A program made the translations under genes and the position numbers. Under the pieces are notes generated by a model. It was not told the origin of the DNA and ran no database searches. It saw only the letters and a list, made by a program, of their open reading frames with translations. This document shows positions 53,630 to 62,011 of a stretch of 64,000 bases of DNA, piece after piece (position 1 is the first letter of the stretch; each line of letters begins with the position of its first letter). The stretch lies in assembly GCA_047608075.1 (NCBI GenBank), contig JBLKRX010000002.1, forward strand, positions 124,001 to 188,000, in the 5' to 3' direction. This DNA is from Ferdinandcohnia humi_A. GTDB lineage: Bacteria; Bacillota; Bacilli; Bacillales; Bacillaceae_L.

Positions 53630-55426
53630 TTATTCTGTAATTGCTAAAAACTCTTCTACATCTTTAACAGATAGCTTAACAGCTTTTTCCCAGAAATCAC
53701 GTTGTGTTAAATCAACACCTAAGTGCTTCTTAGCTAATTCCTCAACTGTCATGCTTGCTGTGTCTTTTAGTAAGGCAATGTATTTCTCTTCATATTCTGT
53801 ACCTTCTTCAAGAGCTTTTGCATAAATACCAAGCGAGAATAAATAACCAAATGTATACGGGAAGTTATAGAATGGAACTCCAGTAATGTAAAAATGCATT
53901 TTAGAAGCCCAGAAATGTGGGTGATACTGATCTAATGCTCCACAATAAGCTTCTTGCTGTGCTTCTAGCATAAGCTCATTTAAACGCTCCGTACTAACAA
54001 TTCCTTGTTTTCTCTCTTCATAAAATCTTGTTTCAAATAAGAAACGAGCATGGATATTCATATAAAATGCAACACTTCTTTGAATTTTGTCTTCTAACAA
54101 TGCAACTTTCTCATCCTGGGTCTTTGCATTCTTTACAGATGCATCAGCTACAATCATCTCCGCAAACGTAGAAGCTGTTTCTGCAACATTCATTGCATAG
54201 CTTCGATTTAATGTATGTACGCCTGCCATTGCATGCTGGTGAAAAGCATGACCAAGTTCATGAGCTAATGTTGACACATTGGATGGTGTCCCTGAAAATG
54301 TCATGAAAATACGTGATTGATCGCTTTCTGGGAAGCTTGTACAGAATCCTCCTGGACGTTTTCCAGGGCGGTCCTCCGCCTCAATCCAGCTGTCTTCAAA
54401 TGCTTTCTGGGTAAACTCAGTAAGCTTTGGACCAAATTTACTAAATTGCTCTAGGATAAATTCAGCACCCTCTTGATAGCTTACCGTACTTTCTGCATTT
54501 CCTACAGGAGCATCAAGATCAAACCAGCTTAGCTTTTCTACACCTAACAGCTTCGCCTTACGGTTAAGGTACTCTACAAAAGGAGCTTTGTTTTCAGAGA
54601 TTACATTCCACATTGTTTCCAGAGTCTGTTTTGACATTCTGTTAATATCAAGTGGCTCACTTAATACTCCGTCTTCCCATCCACGTGCTTTATACACATT
54701 TAATCGGAAACCACCTAAATGATTAAGGGCATCACCAATATAATCTGAATGATCATCCCATGCCTTTTCCCAATTTTCAAACATTGTTTTGCGCACATTG
54801 CGGTTCGAGCTAGAAAATTTATTAAAGGCTTGTCCAACTGAAAATTCCTTCGTCTCCCCATTTTCTTCGAATGGAACCTTAATATTTCCTACAACTGTAT
54901 TATAAAGCTGCCCCCATGCATGGTATCCATCTACTCCAAGAGCATTAATTAGGTTTTCTTGCTCAAGTGATAGCTTTTCTTTTGCTCTTGTACGCCTTTC
55001 CTCTAAAACGAAGGAAAGCTCATTAAAAGGTTCTTCAGATAAAAGAGCTTCCCACACATTTTGGTCAATTGTAATTAACTTCTGATCAAATGCAGTAAGA
55101 ACTGATTGCAATTGAGCATTTAGCTGAGTCGTCTTACCTTGAAGTAAATTCGCTTTTTTATCAGTTGTATCTTGAGCAGTCAAACAACTTACAAATGCTC
55201 CTGCTTGACGTAGCTTTTTAAAAGCAGATTGAAATGCATTGATAATAGTAAGAAGTTCACTTTTATCATTTGCATCGGTTGGTACATTGAAAGCTTGTAC
55301 TAATGATTGAAATTCACCAAGTTCAGCTTGTAGCTCTTGCAAAAAGGCTTCAAATGAAGGTGAGCTACTGCCACCCTCAAAAAATACATCTAAATCCCAT
55401 TTTTGTTCATATGTAGTTGTAGTCAA
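53630..55426 (-). CDS. M3 family oligoendopeptidase (PepF-like)
   Basis: Zinc metallopeptidase cleaving short peptides in the cytoplasm. The active site is HELGHAFHQH at about residue 385, with a glutamate ligand in the following VAETASTFAEM segment. The probable start is TTG at 55426 behind GAAGGGG, giving 598 residues; an ATG at 55444 overlaps that Shine-Dalgarno and lacks its own. The N-terminal PepF region is present. Which PepF subgroup it is I cannot say. A stand-alone gene. Confidence 0.9.
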   Translation of the reverse strand: MTTTTYEQKWDLDVFFEGGSSSPSFEAFLQELQAELGEFQSLVQAFNVPTDANDKSELLTIINAFQSAFKKLRQAGAFVSCLTAQDTTDKKANLLQGKTTQLNAQLQSVLTAFDQKLITIDQNVWEALLSEEPFNELSFVLEERRTRAKEKLSLEQENLINALGVDGYHAWGQLYNTVVGNIKVPFEENGETKEFSVGQAFNKFSSSNRNVRKTMFENWEKAWDDHSDYIGDALNHLGGFRLNVYKARGWEDGVLSEPLDINRMSKQTLETMWNVISENKAPFVEYLNRKAKLLGVEKLSWFDLDAPVGNAESTVSYQEGAEFILEQFSKFGPKLTEFTQKAFEDSWIEAEDRPGKRPGGFCTSFPESDQSRIFMTFSGTPSNVSTLAHELGHAFHQHAMAGVHTLNRSYAMNVAETASTFAEMIVADASVKNAKTQDEKVALLEDKIQRSVAFYMNIHARFLFETRFYEERKQGIVSTERLNELMLEAQQEAYCGALDQYHPHFWASKMHFYITGVPFYNFPYTFGYLFSLGIYAKALEEGTEYEEKYIALLKDTASMTVEELAKKHLGVDLTQRDFWEKAVKLSVKDVEEFLAITE

Positions 55427-55652
55427 GATAGAATCCCCTTCCATTTTTCAACTTAAAAATATTTAGATTTCCTAAATATTTTTATAAATTTTATTATAAG
55501 GGTATTTTTAAAATATTTCTATTACTTTAACAAAACATTGCCCTTTTCCAAAGTTTAGTTTATTTTGCATTAAATTCATGTATTGGTGGAAAACTGTTAG
55601 AAGCATTGAATACACAATTAAATGGATTAGTCACCATTTTGGAGCGATGAGC

Positions 55653-57209
55653 ATGAGAAAACATCCACTTCAAACGTATATTGATAAATTTAAGAACTTC
55701 CAGAAGCCTGACCCAAATCAATATCCTGAACAAAGTGCCAAAGAGGATATTGCCAGAAAGCAACAGGATATTCAGGCAAGACTCGATACAAACATTACAA
55801 TTCTTTCAGAAATATACTCAATCAATGATAACTTTGATGTGAAACTGCATAAGTTCACCATAAACAGTGTAAATAAGGACGCTGTTTTATGTTTTATATC
55901 TACAATCGTTGATGTTCAAATTGTAGAAGATAATTTACTAAAGCCTTTGTTAGAAAACAATGATCCTCATAAAGAAATAAAAAATATTGTTGCTATAAAG
56001 TCTGGGAATAGCGTTAGCACGTTAAAGGACTTAGTACTTGGAATTAATACAGGAAACACTGCTTTATTAATAGATGGAGAAGAAAGGGCTTATTTATTTG
56101 CCACAACAAAATTTGAGGGACGCGGAGTAGAAAAAGCCGAGAATGAGGTAGTTATTAAAGGCCCAAAGGAATCTTTCAATGAAAAGGCCTCGACTAATAT
56201 TTCCTTAATCCGAAAAAAAATAAGAAACGAAAATCTAATTGTAGAACACACTCTAATCTCAAAGCGTTCACACAATGAGTTATTTATTCTCTATATTAAG
56301 GACATAGTAGACGACAAATTAATTAAAAATATAAAAGAAAGGGTACGTGCATTAGACACAGATGCAATCCAAAATTTATCACTATTAGAGCAGTATATAG
56401 AAGAAAGACCATATTCCATTTTTCCAAGTATTCTCTTTACAGAAAGGCCGGACAGGGCTACGTCCTTTTTGGAGGATGGCTATATCATACTATTAATGAA
56501 TAATTCAGCTGCTTCTCTAGTGCTACCTGCTACCTTCTGGTCATTCATCCATAATCCAGAGGACCATTACTTACGTTTTCCATACGGTAATTTTACCCGA
56601 ATGTTAAGAGCAATTTCAATTTTTATTACGGTATTCGGATCTGCAATTTATGTTTCGATTACTAACTATCACGCCGAGATGGTTCCAACTGATTTATTAT
56701 TAGCAATTTCCGCAACTCGTGAAAAGGTTCCATTTCCATCTTTTGTTGAAATACTAATGATGGAATTTTCTTTTGAATTAATAAGGGAAGCAGGACTACG
56801 GGTACCGGCTCCAATTGGACCAACAATCGGTATTGTTGGAGCCTTGATATTGGGACAGGCTGCTGTACAGGCAAACATTGTTAGCCCCATTGTAGTAATT
56901 GTTGTTGCACTCGGTGGTGTAAGCTCTTTTACGGTTAGTGATATCAGTATGAACTACGCGATACGAATATGTCGTTTCTTGTTTATCATTGCTGCTGGAG
57001 TATTTGGTATATATGGTATGTCTGCGCTTTTTGTAGTTGGCCTATTTTATCTAGTTTCAATTAAATCATTTGGTGTTCCTTATATGGCACCAATGTCGCC
57101 AAGGTACATATCTTCAAAGGATACGATACTAAGAAAGTTACTTAAAAAGGAACGATTCAGACCGGGTTATTTGAAACCAAAAGATATAATAAAAAAAGCA
57201 GAGGACTAG
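55653..57209 (+). CDS. Spore germination protein, GerA family (A subunit)
   Basis: A subunit of a nutrient germinant receptor in the spore inner membrane. The ATG at 55653 follows GGAG at 8 nt and gives 518 residues. The soluble N-terminal half includes SGNSVSTLKDLVLGINTGNTALL. The membrane half starts at the signature RPYSIFPSILFTERPDRA, then PATFWSFIHNPEDHYLRFPYGN and LREAGLRVPAPIGPTIGIVGALILGQAAVQ-like sequence. First of a four-gene operon. The germinant cannot be predicted. Paralogue name left blank. Confidence 0.93.
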   Translation: MRKHPLQTYIDKFKNFQKPDPNQYPEQSAKEDIARKQQDIQARLDTNITILSEIYSINDNFDVKLHKFTINSVNKDAVLCFISTIVDVQIVEDNLLKPLLENNDPHKEIKNIVAIKSGNSVSTLKDLVLGINTGNTALLIDGEERAYLFATTKFEGRGVEKAENEVVIKGPKESFNEKASTNISLIRKKIRNENLIVEHTLISKRSHNELFILYIKDIVDDKLIKNIKERVRALDTDAIQNLSLLEQYIEERPYSIFPSILFTERPDRATSFLEDGYIILLMNNSAASLVLPATFWSFIHNPEDHYLRFPYGNFTRMLRAISIFITVFGSAIYVSITNYHAEMVPTDLLLAISATREKVPFPSFVEILMMEFSFELIREAGLRVPAPIGPTIGIVGALILGQAAVQANIVSPIVVIVVALGGVSSFTVSDISMNYAIRICRFLFIIAAGVFGIYGMSALFVVGLFYLVSIKSFGVPYMAPMSPRYISSKDTILRKLLKKERFRPGYLKPKDIIKKAED

Positions 57210-57215
57210 GTAAAT

Positions 57216-58334
57216 ATGGGGCAGGATCAAGCAAAAGGAAAGGTTGGAATAAGAGAATATGTAGCTGTAATCATGTTAACAGTTGGTGTAAAGCTATCAG
57301 ATGATACACCAGCAATACTAGTTGAGCATCTTAAAAATGCATACTGGATGGTACCCTTTGTTACAGGAATCATCTTGTTCATCCCAACCTTTCTCTTAGT
57401 TAAAGTCATTACGGCTCATCAAAATAAGAAAAATCTATATGATCTTTTCATCCATCTCTTCGGTAAGTACATAGGTACATCTTTATCTTTGTTTCTGTGC
57501 ATAGGATTATTTACTGAAATCTCTACGGATTCTGGAATATATGTTGATATTATTAGTACCATGTATTTTACAAATACACCACCATTAATTATTTATATCG
57601 TGCTGATTTCTGTAAGTGCATATGGCGCAAAGAAAGGCATTCAGCATATTGGGTCTGTTTCATGGCTGGTGCTTTTTTATATAAAAGCTACGCTTATTCT
57701 TGCATTGCTTTTAGCACTCCGCAATAGTACTACTTCCTTTCTATTTCCTTTATTAGGTCCAGGTGGATTGGATATTGTCAAACAAAGCTATTCCCATGTA
57801 TCCCTTTTCGGAGAATATTTATTCATTGGCCTTTTGGCTCCTTTTTTAACTTCTTCAAAAGCGTTTAAAAGAGGAACATTTATATCCTATTGCGTTATTT
57901 TAATAGAAATGGGAATTAGTTTTATCGTGTATTTATGTCTTTTTGATTATGAACCATTGCAAACCCTAAACTATCCGTATCACGAATTAATTCGAATTAT
58001 TAGTATCGGTTTTTTAACAAATATAGAGACCTTCTTCTTTCCAATTTGGTTGCTTGCAGCTTTTATTCGCTTTTCCTTTTATTTTTTTATTATGGCGCTA
58101 TTTTTCGGAGCGATTTTTAAGATTAAAAACTATGAAGATCTTATTCCTACATTTGCTGCTTTAGCTATTATTATTGGGATGTTTCCTGAAACGCCTACCT
58201 TTACCATTTATCAATTTAAGGATTCCTTATTACATGCTTTTAGCCCATTTTATTTGTTATTACCCTGTCTAATGTGGATTATTGCAAAAATCAAAGGGGA
58301 TTTCAAAAATGATAAAAACATTAAATCTTCTTAA
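57216..58334 (+). CDS. Spore germination permease, GerB family (B subunit)
   Basis: 372 residues with about ten membrane helices (APC-type fold) forming the ligand-binding subunit of the receptor. It begins KVGIREYVAVIMLTVGVKLSDDTP, typical of GerB. Six bp downstream of the A gene; its end overlaps the C gene by 26 bp. Translational coupling likely. Confidence 0.93.
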   Translation: MGQDQAKGKVGIREYVAVIMLTVGVKLSDDTPAILVEHLKNAYWMVPFVTGIILFIPTFLLVKVITAHQNKKNLYDLFIHLFGKYIGTSLSLFLCIGLFTEISTDSGIYVDIISTMYFTNTPPLIIYIVLISVSAYGAKKGIQHIGSVSWLVLFYIKATLILALLLALRNSTTSFLFPLLGPGGLDIVKQSYSHVSLFGEYLFIGLLAPFLTSSKAFKRGTFISYCVILIEMGISFIVYLCLFDYEPLQTLNYPYHELIRIISIGFLTNIETFFFPIWLLAAFIRFSFYFFIMALFFGAIFKIKNYEDLIPTFAALAIIIGMFPETPTFTIYQFKDSLLHAFSPFYLLLPCLMWIIAKIKGDFKNDKNIKSS

Positions 58335-59568
58335 GTTACTATCTCTATTTTTATTACTCAATTGCCTAACTGGTTGTTGGGATCAGATTGAAATTGATAA
58401 AAGAGCATATGTACTAGGTATTGGAATTGATAAATCGAAGGATAAAGGATTTATTAAGGTTAGTTATTTAATTTCAAATCCGGAGGTCGGTTCCATTCAA
58501 CAAGGTGGTGGTGCCGCAAATGAACCACCACATGAAATTATAACATTCGAAGCAGCAAGCTTTATTTCCTCAAGGGATATTGCCAATTCTATTATCGCAA
58601 AATCGATTACATATGATATTTTAGACATTATTGTTATTTCCGAAGATATGGCGAGATCAGATGAATTTATTCGTTATATTTATGATGCAACAAAGGATCG
58701 TGAAATTCGCCGAGATACAAAGCTGATTGTTACTAAAGAAAAAGCATCGGACTTTTTAAAAAACAATAAACCTAAGCTTGAAACAAGGCTACATGAATAT
58801 TTTGAACTTATTTTAGACAATACAAATGATATTGGATTAACCACAGCATCACAATTGAATGTTTTTTTTCGTATTACCGAAGCAGATGCAGATCTTTTTC
58901 TAGCGATTTATGCTACTACTAAAGAAGCTGAACAACCTAAAGACAATGGCGATAAATTTGACCTAATAGCAGGTGAGATGAAAATCGAGGGACAAACAAA
59001 CAAAACACAAGTGTTAGGTTCCGCTGTCTTTAAAGAAGGGAAAATGATTGGTACATTAACCGGCACCGAGACCCGCCTAGTACAAATGCTGAACAAAACC
59101 ATGCAGAATTCAACGTACTATACCTCTTTTCCCGATCCTTTTGATAAAGAATATCGACTCGCAGTTCGATTAAAAGAAAAAGACAAGCCAAAAATAGTTG
59201 TTGATGTTTCTAGACCTTCACCAAAAATAGATGCTACGATACCAATCGCTGCTGAAGTTTTAACAGACCACAGCATGGTTAATTATGCAGAAGATGTTGA
59301 AAAAAGAAATGAATTAAGGGAAATATTAGAAAAGGATCTTGAAGAAAGCTTTGGAAAATTAATAAAAAAAACAAAAGAAGAATTCAAGGCGCAACCCTTT
59401 GGTTTTTCTCTACCTGCACGAAAATCATTCATGACAATACAACAGTGGGAGCAATATGATTGGATGAAATCCTATCCAAACGCTACTGTTGATGTGAATG
59501 TTGAAATTACCTTAGGTGAATTTGGTAGACAAGCTGAGTTACCAAGTCAACATAATATAAAGGACTAA
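58309..59568 (+). CDS. Ger(x)C family spore germination lipoprotein (C subunit)
   Basis: The ATG at 58309 (AAAGGGGA upstream) gives 419 residues with a lipoprotein signal and lipobox LTGC, then the family hallmark WDQIEIDKRAYVLGIGIDKS. The lipidated C subunit sits on the outer face of the inner spore membrane. Overlaps the B gene; the RBS of the next small gene overlaps its end. Confidence 0.93.
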   Translation: MIKTLNLLKLLSLFLLLNCLTGCWDQIEIDKRAYVLGIGIDKSKDKGFIKVSYLISNPEVGSIQQGGGAANEPPHEIITFEAASFISSRDIANSIIAKSITYDILDIIVISEDMARSDEFIRYIYDATKDREIRRDTKLIVTKEKASDFLKNNKPKLETRLHEYFELILDNTNDIGLTTASQLNVFFRITEADADLFLAIYATTKEAEQPKDNGDKFDLIAGEMKIEGQTNKTQVLGSAVFKEGKMIGTLTGTETRLVQMLNKTMQNSTYYTSFPDPFDKEYRLAVRLKEKDKPKIVVDVSRPSPKIDATIPIAAEVLTDHSMVNYAEDVEKRNELREILEKDLEESFGKLIKKTKEEFKAQPFGFSLPARKSFMTIQQWEQYDWMKSYPNATVDVNVEITLGEFGRQAELPSQHNIKD

Positions 59569-59572
59569 TCAA

Positions 59573-59731
59573 ATGAAACTATTTATTTATTTAATGCTAT
59601 TCATCATGCTTGTATACACTTTACAAATAGCAATTGGTTTATGGAAGGAAAAAAACAAGGCAGGCTCAGTCGCTGTAATCTTCCTTGCAATAGGGATAAT
59701 TATACTACCTTATTTCTCCATCCTAAAATAA
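59573..59731 (+). CDS. Small two-helix membrane protein, candidate D-type germination protein
   Basis: 52 residues translated from sequence. Two hydrophobic helices (LFIYLMLFIMLVYTLQIAIG and VAVIFLAIGIIILPYF) flank a short basic loop (WKEKNKAG). It starts 4 bp after the C gene with AAAGGA straddling that stop, so it is translationally coupled to the ger operon. Small two-helix D-type proteins are known beside some Bacillus germinant-receptor operons and modulate receptor function. Assigning this one is inference from size, topology and position. Confidence 0.75.
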   Translation: MKLFIYLMLFIMLVYTLQIAIGLWKEKNKAGSVAVIFLAIGIIILPYFSILK

Positions 59732-59854
59732 GCTCATATGTGTAGTTATTTTTGTGTAGTACAAAATCAGTTTTTTAATTAGGACAGGCACATGAGGGCT
59801 CTCTCCTTCATAACATTTAGTAATAGGCACATGCCTAGATGTAGTGTTTAGATA

Positions 59855-59863
59855 CATACACTA
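59855..59863 (+). promoter_or_regulatory. Candidate sigma-E/sigma-K -10 element of sigK
   Basis: CATACACTA fits the CATAnnnTA -10 of mother-cell sigma factors and lies just upstream of the sigK ribosome binding site. The -35 is not obvious. An inverted repeat TAGGCA-CA-TGCCTA lies close upstream at 59824-59837. Confidence 0.45.
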
Positions 59864-59885
59864 CTAGTTATGTGGAGGTGAGCGG

Positions 59886-60599
59886 ATGTCAGGACTGTTA
59901 GCAGCATTAGGTTATTTTGTAAAGGAACTATTATTTTTAGTATCCTATGTAAAAAACAATGCTTTCCCACAACCATTATCATCATCAGAGGAAAGGAAAT
60001 ATCTTCAGTTATTATCCGAAGGTGATGAGCATGCACGAAATATTTTAATTGAGCATAACTTACGTCTGGTGGCACATATTGTTAAAAAATTTGAAAACAC
60101 AGGTGAGGATACTGAGGATCTCATTTCAATAGGTACCATTGGATTAATAAAAGCAATTGAAAGCTACTCACAAGGTAAGGGAACAAAATTAGCTACTTAT
60201 GCCGCCCGTTGTATTGAAAACGAGATTCTGATGCATCTTCGCGCTCTAAAGAAGACGAAAAAGGATGTATCCTTACACGACCCAATTGGTCAGGATAAAG
60301 AAGGCAATGAAATCAGCCTAATCGATGTATTAAAATCTGAATCTGAAGACGTAATTGAAACAATTCAATTAAATATGGAACTCGAGAAAATTAAGGAGTA
60401 TATTGATGTCCTAGACGATCGTGAAAAAGAAGTGATTGTTGGTCGATTTGGATTAGAATTAACAAAAGAAAAAACCCAGCGTGAAATTGCAAAAGAGCTT
60501 GGGATTTCTAGAAGTTATGTATCACGGATTGAGAAACGAGCATTAATGAAAATGTTCCATGAATTCTATCGTGCCGAAAAAGAAAAACGAAGAACATAA
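59886..60599 (+). CDS. sigK: Sporulation sigma factor SigK, uninterrupted
   Basis: Late mother-cell sigma factor. 237 residues including a hydrophobic pro-sequence of about 20 residues (LLAALGYFVKELLFLVSYVK) removed by SpoIVFB in B. subtilis. Region 2 has NLRLVAHIVKKFENTGEDTEDLISIGTIGLI and the C-terminal HTH has TQREIAKELGISRSYVSRIEKRAL. GGAGGTGA precedes the ATG. The frame is continuous, so there is no skin-type element splitting it here. Confidence 0.97.
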   Translation: MSGLLAALGYFVKELLFLVSYVKNNAFPQPLSSSEERKYLQLLSEGDEHARNILIEHNLRLVAHIVKKFENTGEDTEDLISIGTIGLIKAIESYSQGKGTKLATYAARCIENEILMHLRALKKTKKDVSLHDPIGQDKEGNEISLIDVLKSESEDVIETIQLNMELEKIKEYIDVLDDREKEVIVGRFGLELTKEKTQREIAKELGISRSYVSRIEKRALMKMFHEFYRAEKEKRRT

Positions 60600-60601
60600 T
60601 A

Positions 60602-60641
60602 AAAGGGTGAATTGCTGGTAACTGCAATTCACCCTTTTTAC
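60602..60641. terminator. Terminator of sigK
   Basis: Stem AAAAGGGTGAATTGC / GCAATTCACCCTTTTT with T runs on both strands. Confidence 0.92.
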
Positions 60642-60644
60642 ATT

Positions 60645-60725
60645 TTATAAATCGACGCTTACTTCAGTCCCTATGATAATCCCAATAACTGCAGTAATAA
60701 CTATTCCCATTACAATTGTGAACAT
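60645..60725 (-). CDS. Possible 26-residue hydrophobic peptide
   Basis: Reads MFTIVMGIVITAVIGIIIGT and ends EVSVDL, a single membrane helix. GGGGGGATATGTT lies upstream. It ends 4 bp before the sigK terminator, which is bidirectional. No homologue recognised; it may be a real microprotein or chance. Confidence 0.4.
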   Translation of the reverse strand: MFTIVMGIVITAVIGIIIGTEVSVDL

Positions 60726-60790
60726 AACATATCCCCCCATAAAGAGAATGATTTCTTACTTTTAATTTATCACTTAATAACGTTGAAAAC

Positions 60791-60816
60791 GTTGCTGACT
60801 TTTGAACATTCTGTTA
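60791..60816 (+). repeat. Family C right-end fragment
   Basis: GCTGACTTTTGAACATTCTG matches the right end of family C copies (GGTGACTTTTGAACATCCTC at 51.87 kb). No left end is visible. Confidence 0.4.
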
Positions 60817-60837
60817 AAAAATTTTGTCAGATTTAAG

Positions 60838-60866
60838 ACAAAAAAGAGTACCCACTTAGGTACTCC
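60838..60866 (-). terminator. Minus-strand terminator after the small ORFs
   Basis: Stem GAGTACC / GGTACTC followed by TTTTTTG on the minus strand. Lies 28 bp beyond the 15-codon ORF and downstream of yrzI. Confidence 0.7.
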
Positions 60867-60893
60867 TTCTTTCTTATTTATTGTTTATTTTTC

Positions 60894-60941
60894 TTAGAAA
60901 AAAGAACTGTAAATAAAAGTACATGTACAGATAGCATCCAT
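60894..60941 (-). CDS. Possible 15-residue peptide ORF
   Basis: MDAICTCTFIYSSFF, with an excellent AGGAGGAG at 5 nt before the ATG, in the space between yrzI and a terminator. Too short to judge by codon use. The strong ribosome binding site is the only support. Confidence 0.3.
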   Translation of the reverse strand: MDAICTCTFIYSSFF

Positions 60942-61062
60942 AACTCCTCCTATCAAGCTATTTAGGTGGAATCTTTCTCCACAAGTAACCAACCTATTAT
61001 GATATTTCTTCTCATCAACATCTTCATTACCACCTTTCGAATTTTATTTTTTTAAAACATCA

Positions 61063-61203
61063 TTAAAAAGTACGATACATTGACATTTGACGGTCTTTCA
61101 TTTCTTCAATTAATTTCGTTACTCGTTGTTGATGTTCGATTTCTTCGATTGACTTCTCACGTCTTGATACGGAAATCGTTAAAAAGAATAAGTTAATGGT
61201 CAT
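61063..61203 (-). CDS. yrzI: YrzI family small protein
   Basis: 46 residues: a hydrophobic start (MTINLFFLTISVSRREKS) and a basic amphipathic helix ending EEMKDRQMSMYRTF, in the style of the YrzI family found in spore formers. AAGGAGGTG precedes the ATG. Function unknown. Near yrhC and mccAB, as in B. subtilis. Confidence 0.8.
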   Translation of the reverse strand: MTINLFFLTISVSRREKSIEEIEHQQRVTKLIEEMKDRQMSMYRTF

Positions 61204-61278
61204 TATTTTTCACCTCCTTAAAAATAACTTCTACCTGAATTAAGCGATACTTCATAGGACATACCCCATTTCATACAA

Positions 61279-61352
61279 AATGCCACAGGTAAAATATCCC
61301 CTGCGGCATTAGACATAAAAAAGCCACAGGCAGACTATTCCACCTGTGGCAT
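61279..61352 (-). terminator. Two related hairpins, terminators of the 26-residue ORF
   Basis: The first in the minus direction pairs GCCACAGG with CCTGTGGC (61318-61350) and is followed by TTTTTTA. The second pairs TGCCACAGG with CCTGCGGCA (61280-61306) and is followed by TTTTG. Their sequences are alike, suggesting duplication. Confidence 0.75.
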
Positions 61353-61374
61353 GATTAATGGCATTATTGTGAAC

Positions 61375-61455
61375 CTAAAAATTAATCACCAATTTGGTCG
61401 AATAGATTGTTTCATATGAAATTGTACGATTTTGACAAGTTACGATTTTCATCAT
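61375..61455 (-). CDS. Possible 26-residue peptide with complete expression signals
   Basis: MMKIVTCQNRTISYETIYST continuing KLVINF, then stop. AAAGGAGGTCG lies 7 nt upstream. A sigma-A promoter (61499-61527) and downstream terminators (61279-61352) frame it as its own unit of about 175 nt. No similarity recognised. It may be a peptide, or a small RNA in which the ORF is secondary. Confidence 0.5.
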   Translation of the reverse strand: MMKIVTCQNRTISYETIYSTKLVINF

Positions 61456-61498
61456 TTTATTCGACCTCCTTTAAAATTTATTTTTTCCTACAAAGGTA

Positions 61499-61527
61499 AT
61501 TATAACCAGTTTATATTGCTTTGTAAA
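61499..61527 (-). promoter_or_regulatory. Sigma-A promoter upstream of the 26-residue ORF
   Basis: Minus-strand TTTACA (61522-61527) and perfect TATAAT (61499-61504), 17-nt spacer. Confidence 0.7.
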
Positions 61528-61537
61528 CATCTTTTTC

Positions 61538-61572
61538 CAAAAAAACATCCTTCTCTAAAAAATGAGAAGGAT
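61538..61572 (-). terminator. Terminator of yrhC
   Basis: Stem ATCCTTCTC / GAGAAGGAT followed by TTTTTTT on the minus strand, immediately after the yrhC stop. Confidence 0.85.
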
Positions 61573-61574
61573 AT

Positions 61575-61808
61575 CTATCGTTCAATTTCATCTATTTGTT
61601 TTTTATATTTTAATACTAACATTAATAGTCCGAAGGCTACTCCTAAGAAAATTATCGTTGACCCCATTAATGCAAAAAGTTGAAAGGATGATCGTTCTTC
61701 CGGAATGATTACACCAATATATAAAAAGGCACTAATAGCCAATAAAACGTAAGCAAAATTCGTATAGTCTGTAATTTTACTACGTAGGTTTTTTACTTGT
61801 TTATCCAT
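61575..61808 (-). CDS. yrhC: YrhC family membrane protein
   Basis: 77 residues with two hydrophobic helices (FAYVLLAISAFLYIGVII and FALMGSTIIFLGVAFGLLML) and charged ends. Recognised as YrhC by sequence style and place beside mccB. In B. subtilis it lies in the mccA-mccB operon. Here a terminator and a family B repeat separate it from mccB. Function unknown. Confidence 0.85.
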   Translation of the reverse strand: MDKQVKNLRSKITDYTNFAYVLLAISAFLYIGVIIPEERSSFQLFALMGSTIIFLGVAFGLLMLVLKYKKQIDEIER

Positions 61809-61929
61809 ACTTGCACCACACCTATCAAATTAGTAAACTACTACATCATGATACCATAATAGTTATGAATAATAAGGATGTAAATTTCACCATTTTGATA
61901 ATTTGGATTATTGTCTGTTCCAGATGTAA

Positions 61930-61966
61930 AAGAAAGAACCTTCCACCATTTATTGGAAGGTTTCAT
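61930..61966 (-). terminator. Terminator downstream of mccB
   Basis: Stem AACCTTCC / GGAAGGTT (61937-61944 and 61955-61962) followed by TCTTTCTTTT on the minus strand. Confidence 0.7.
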
Positions 61967-62011
61967 TCAAAGGGACAGGAAAGTATAAATTTTTTTAGCA
62001 TAGCTTTCTTT

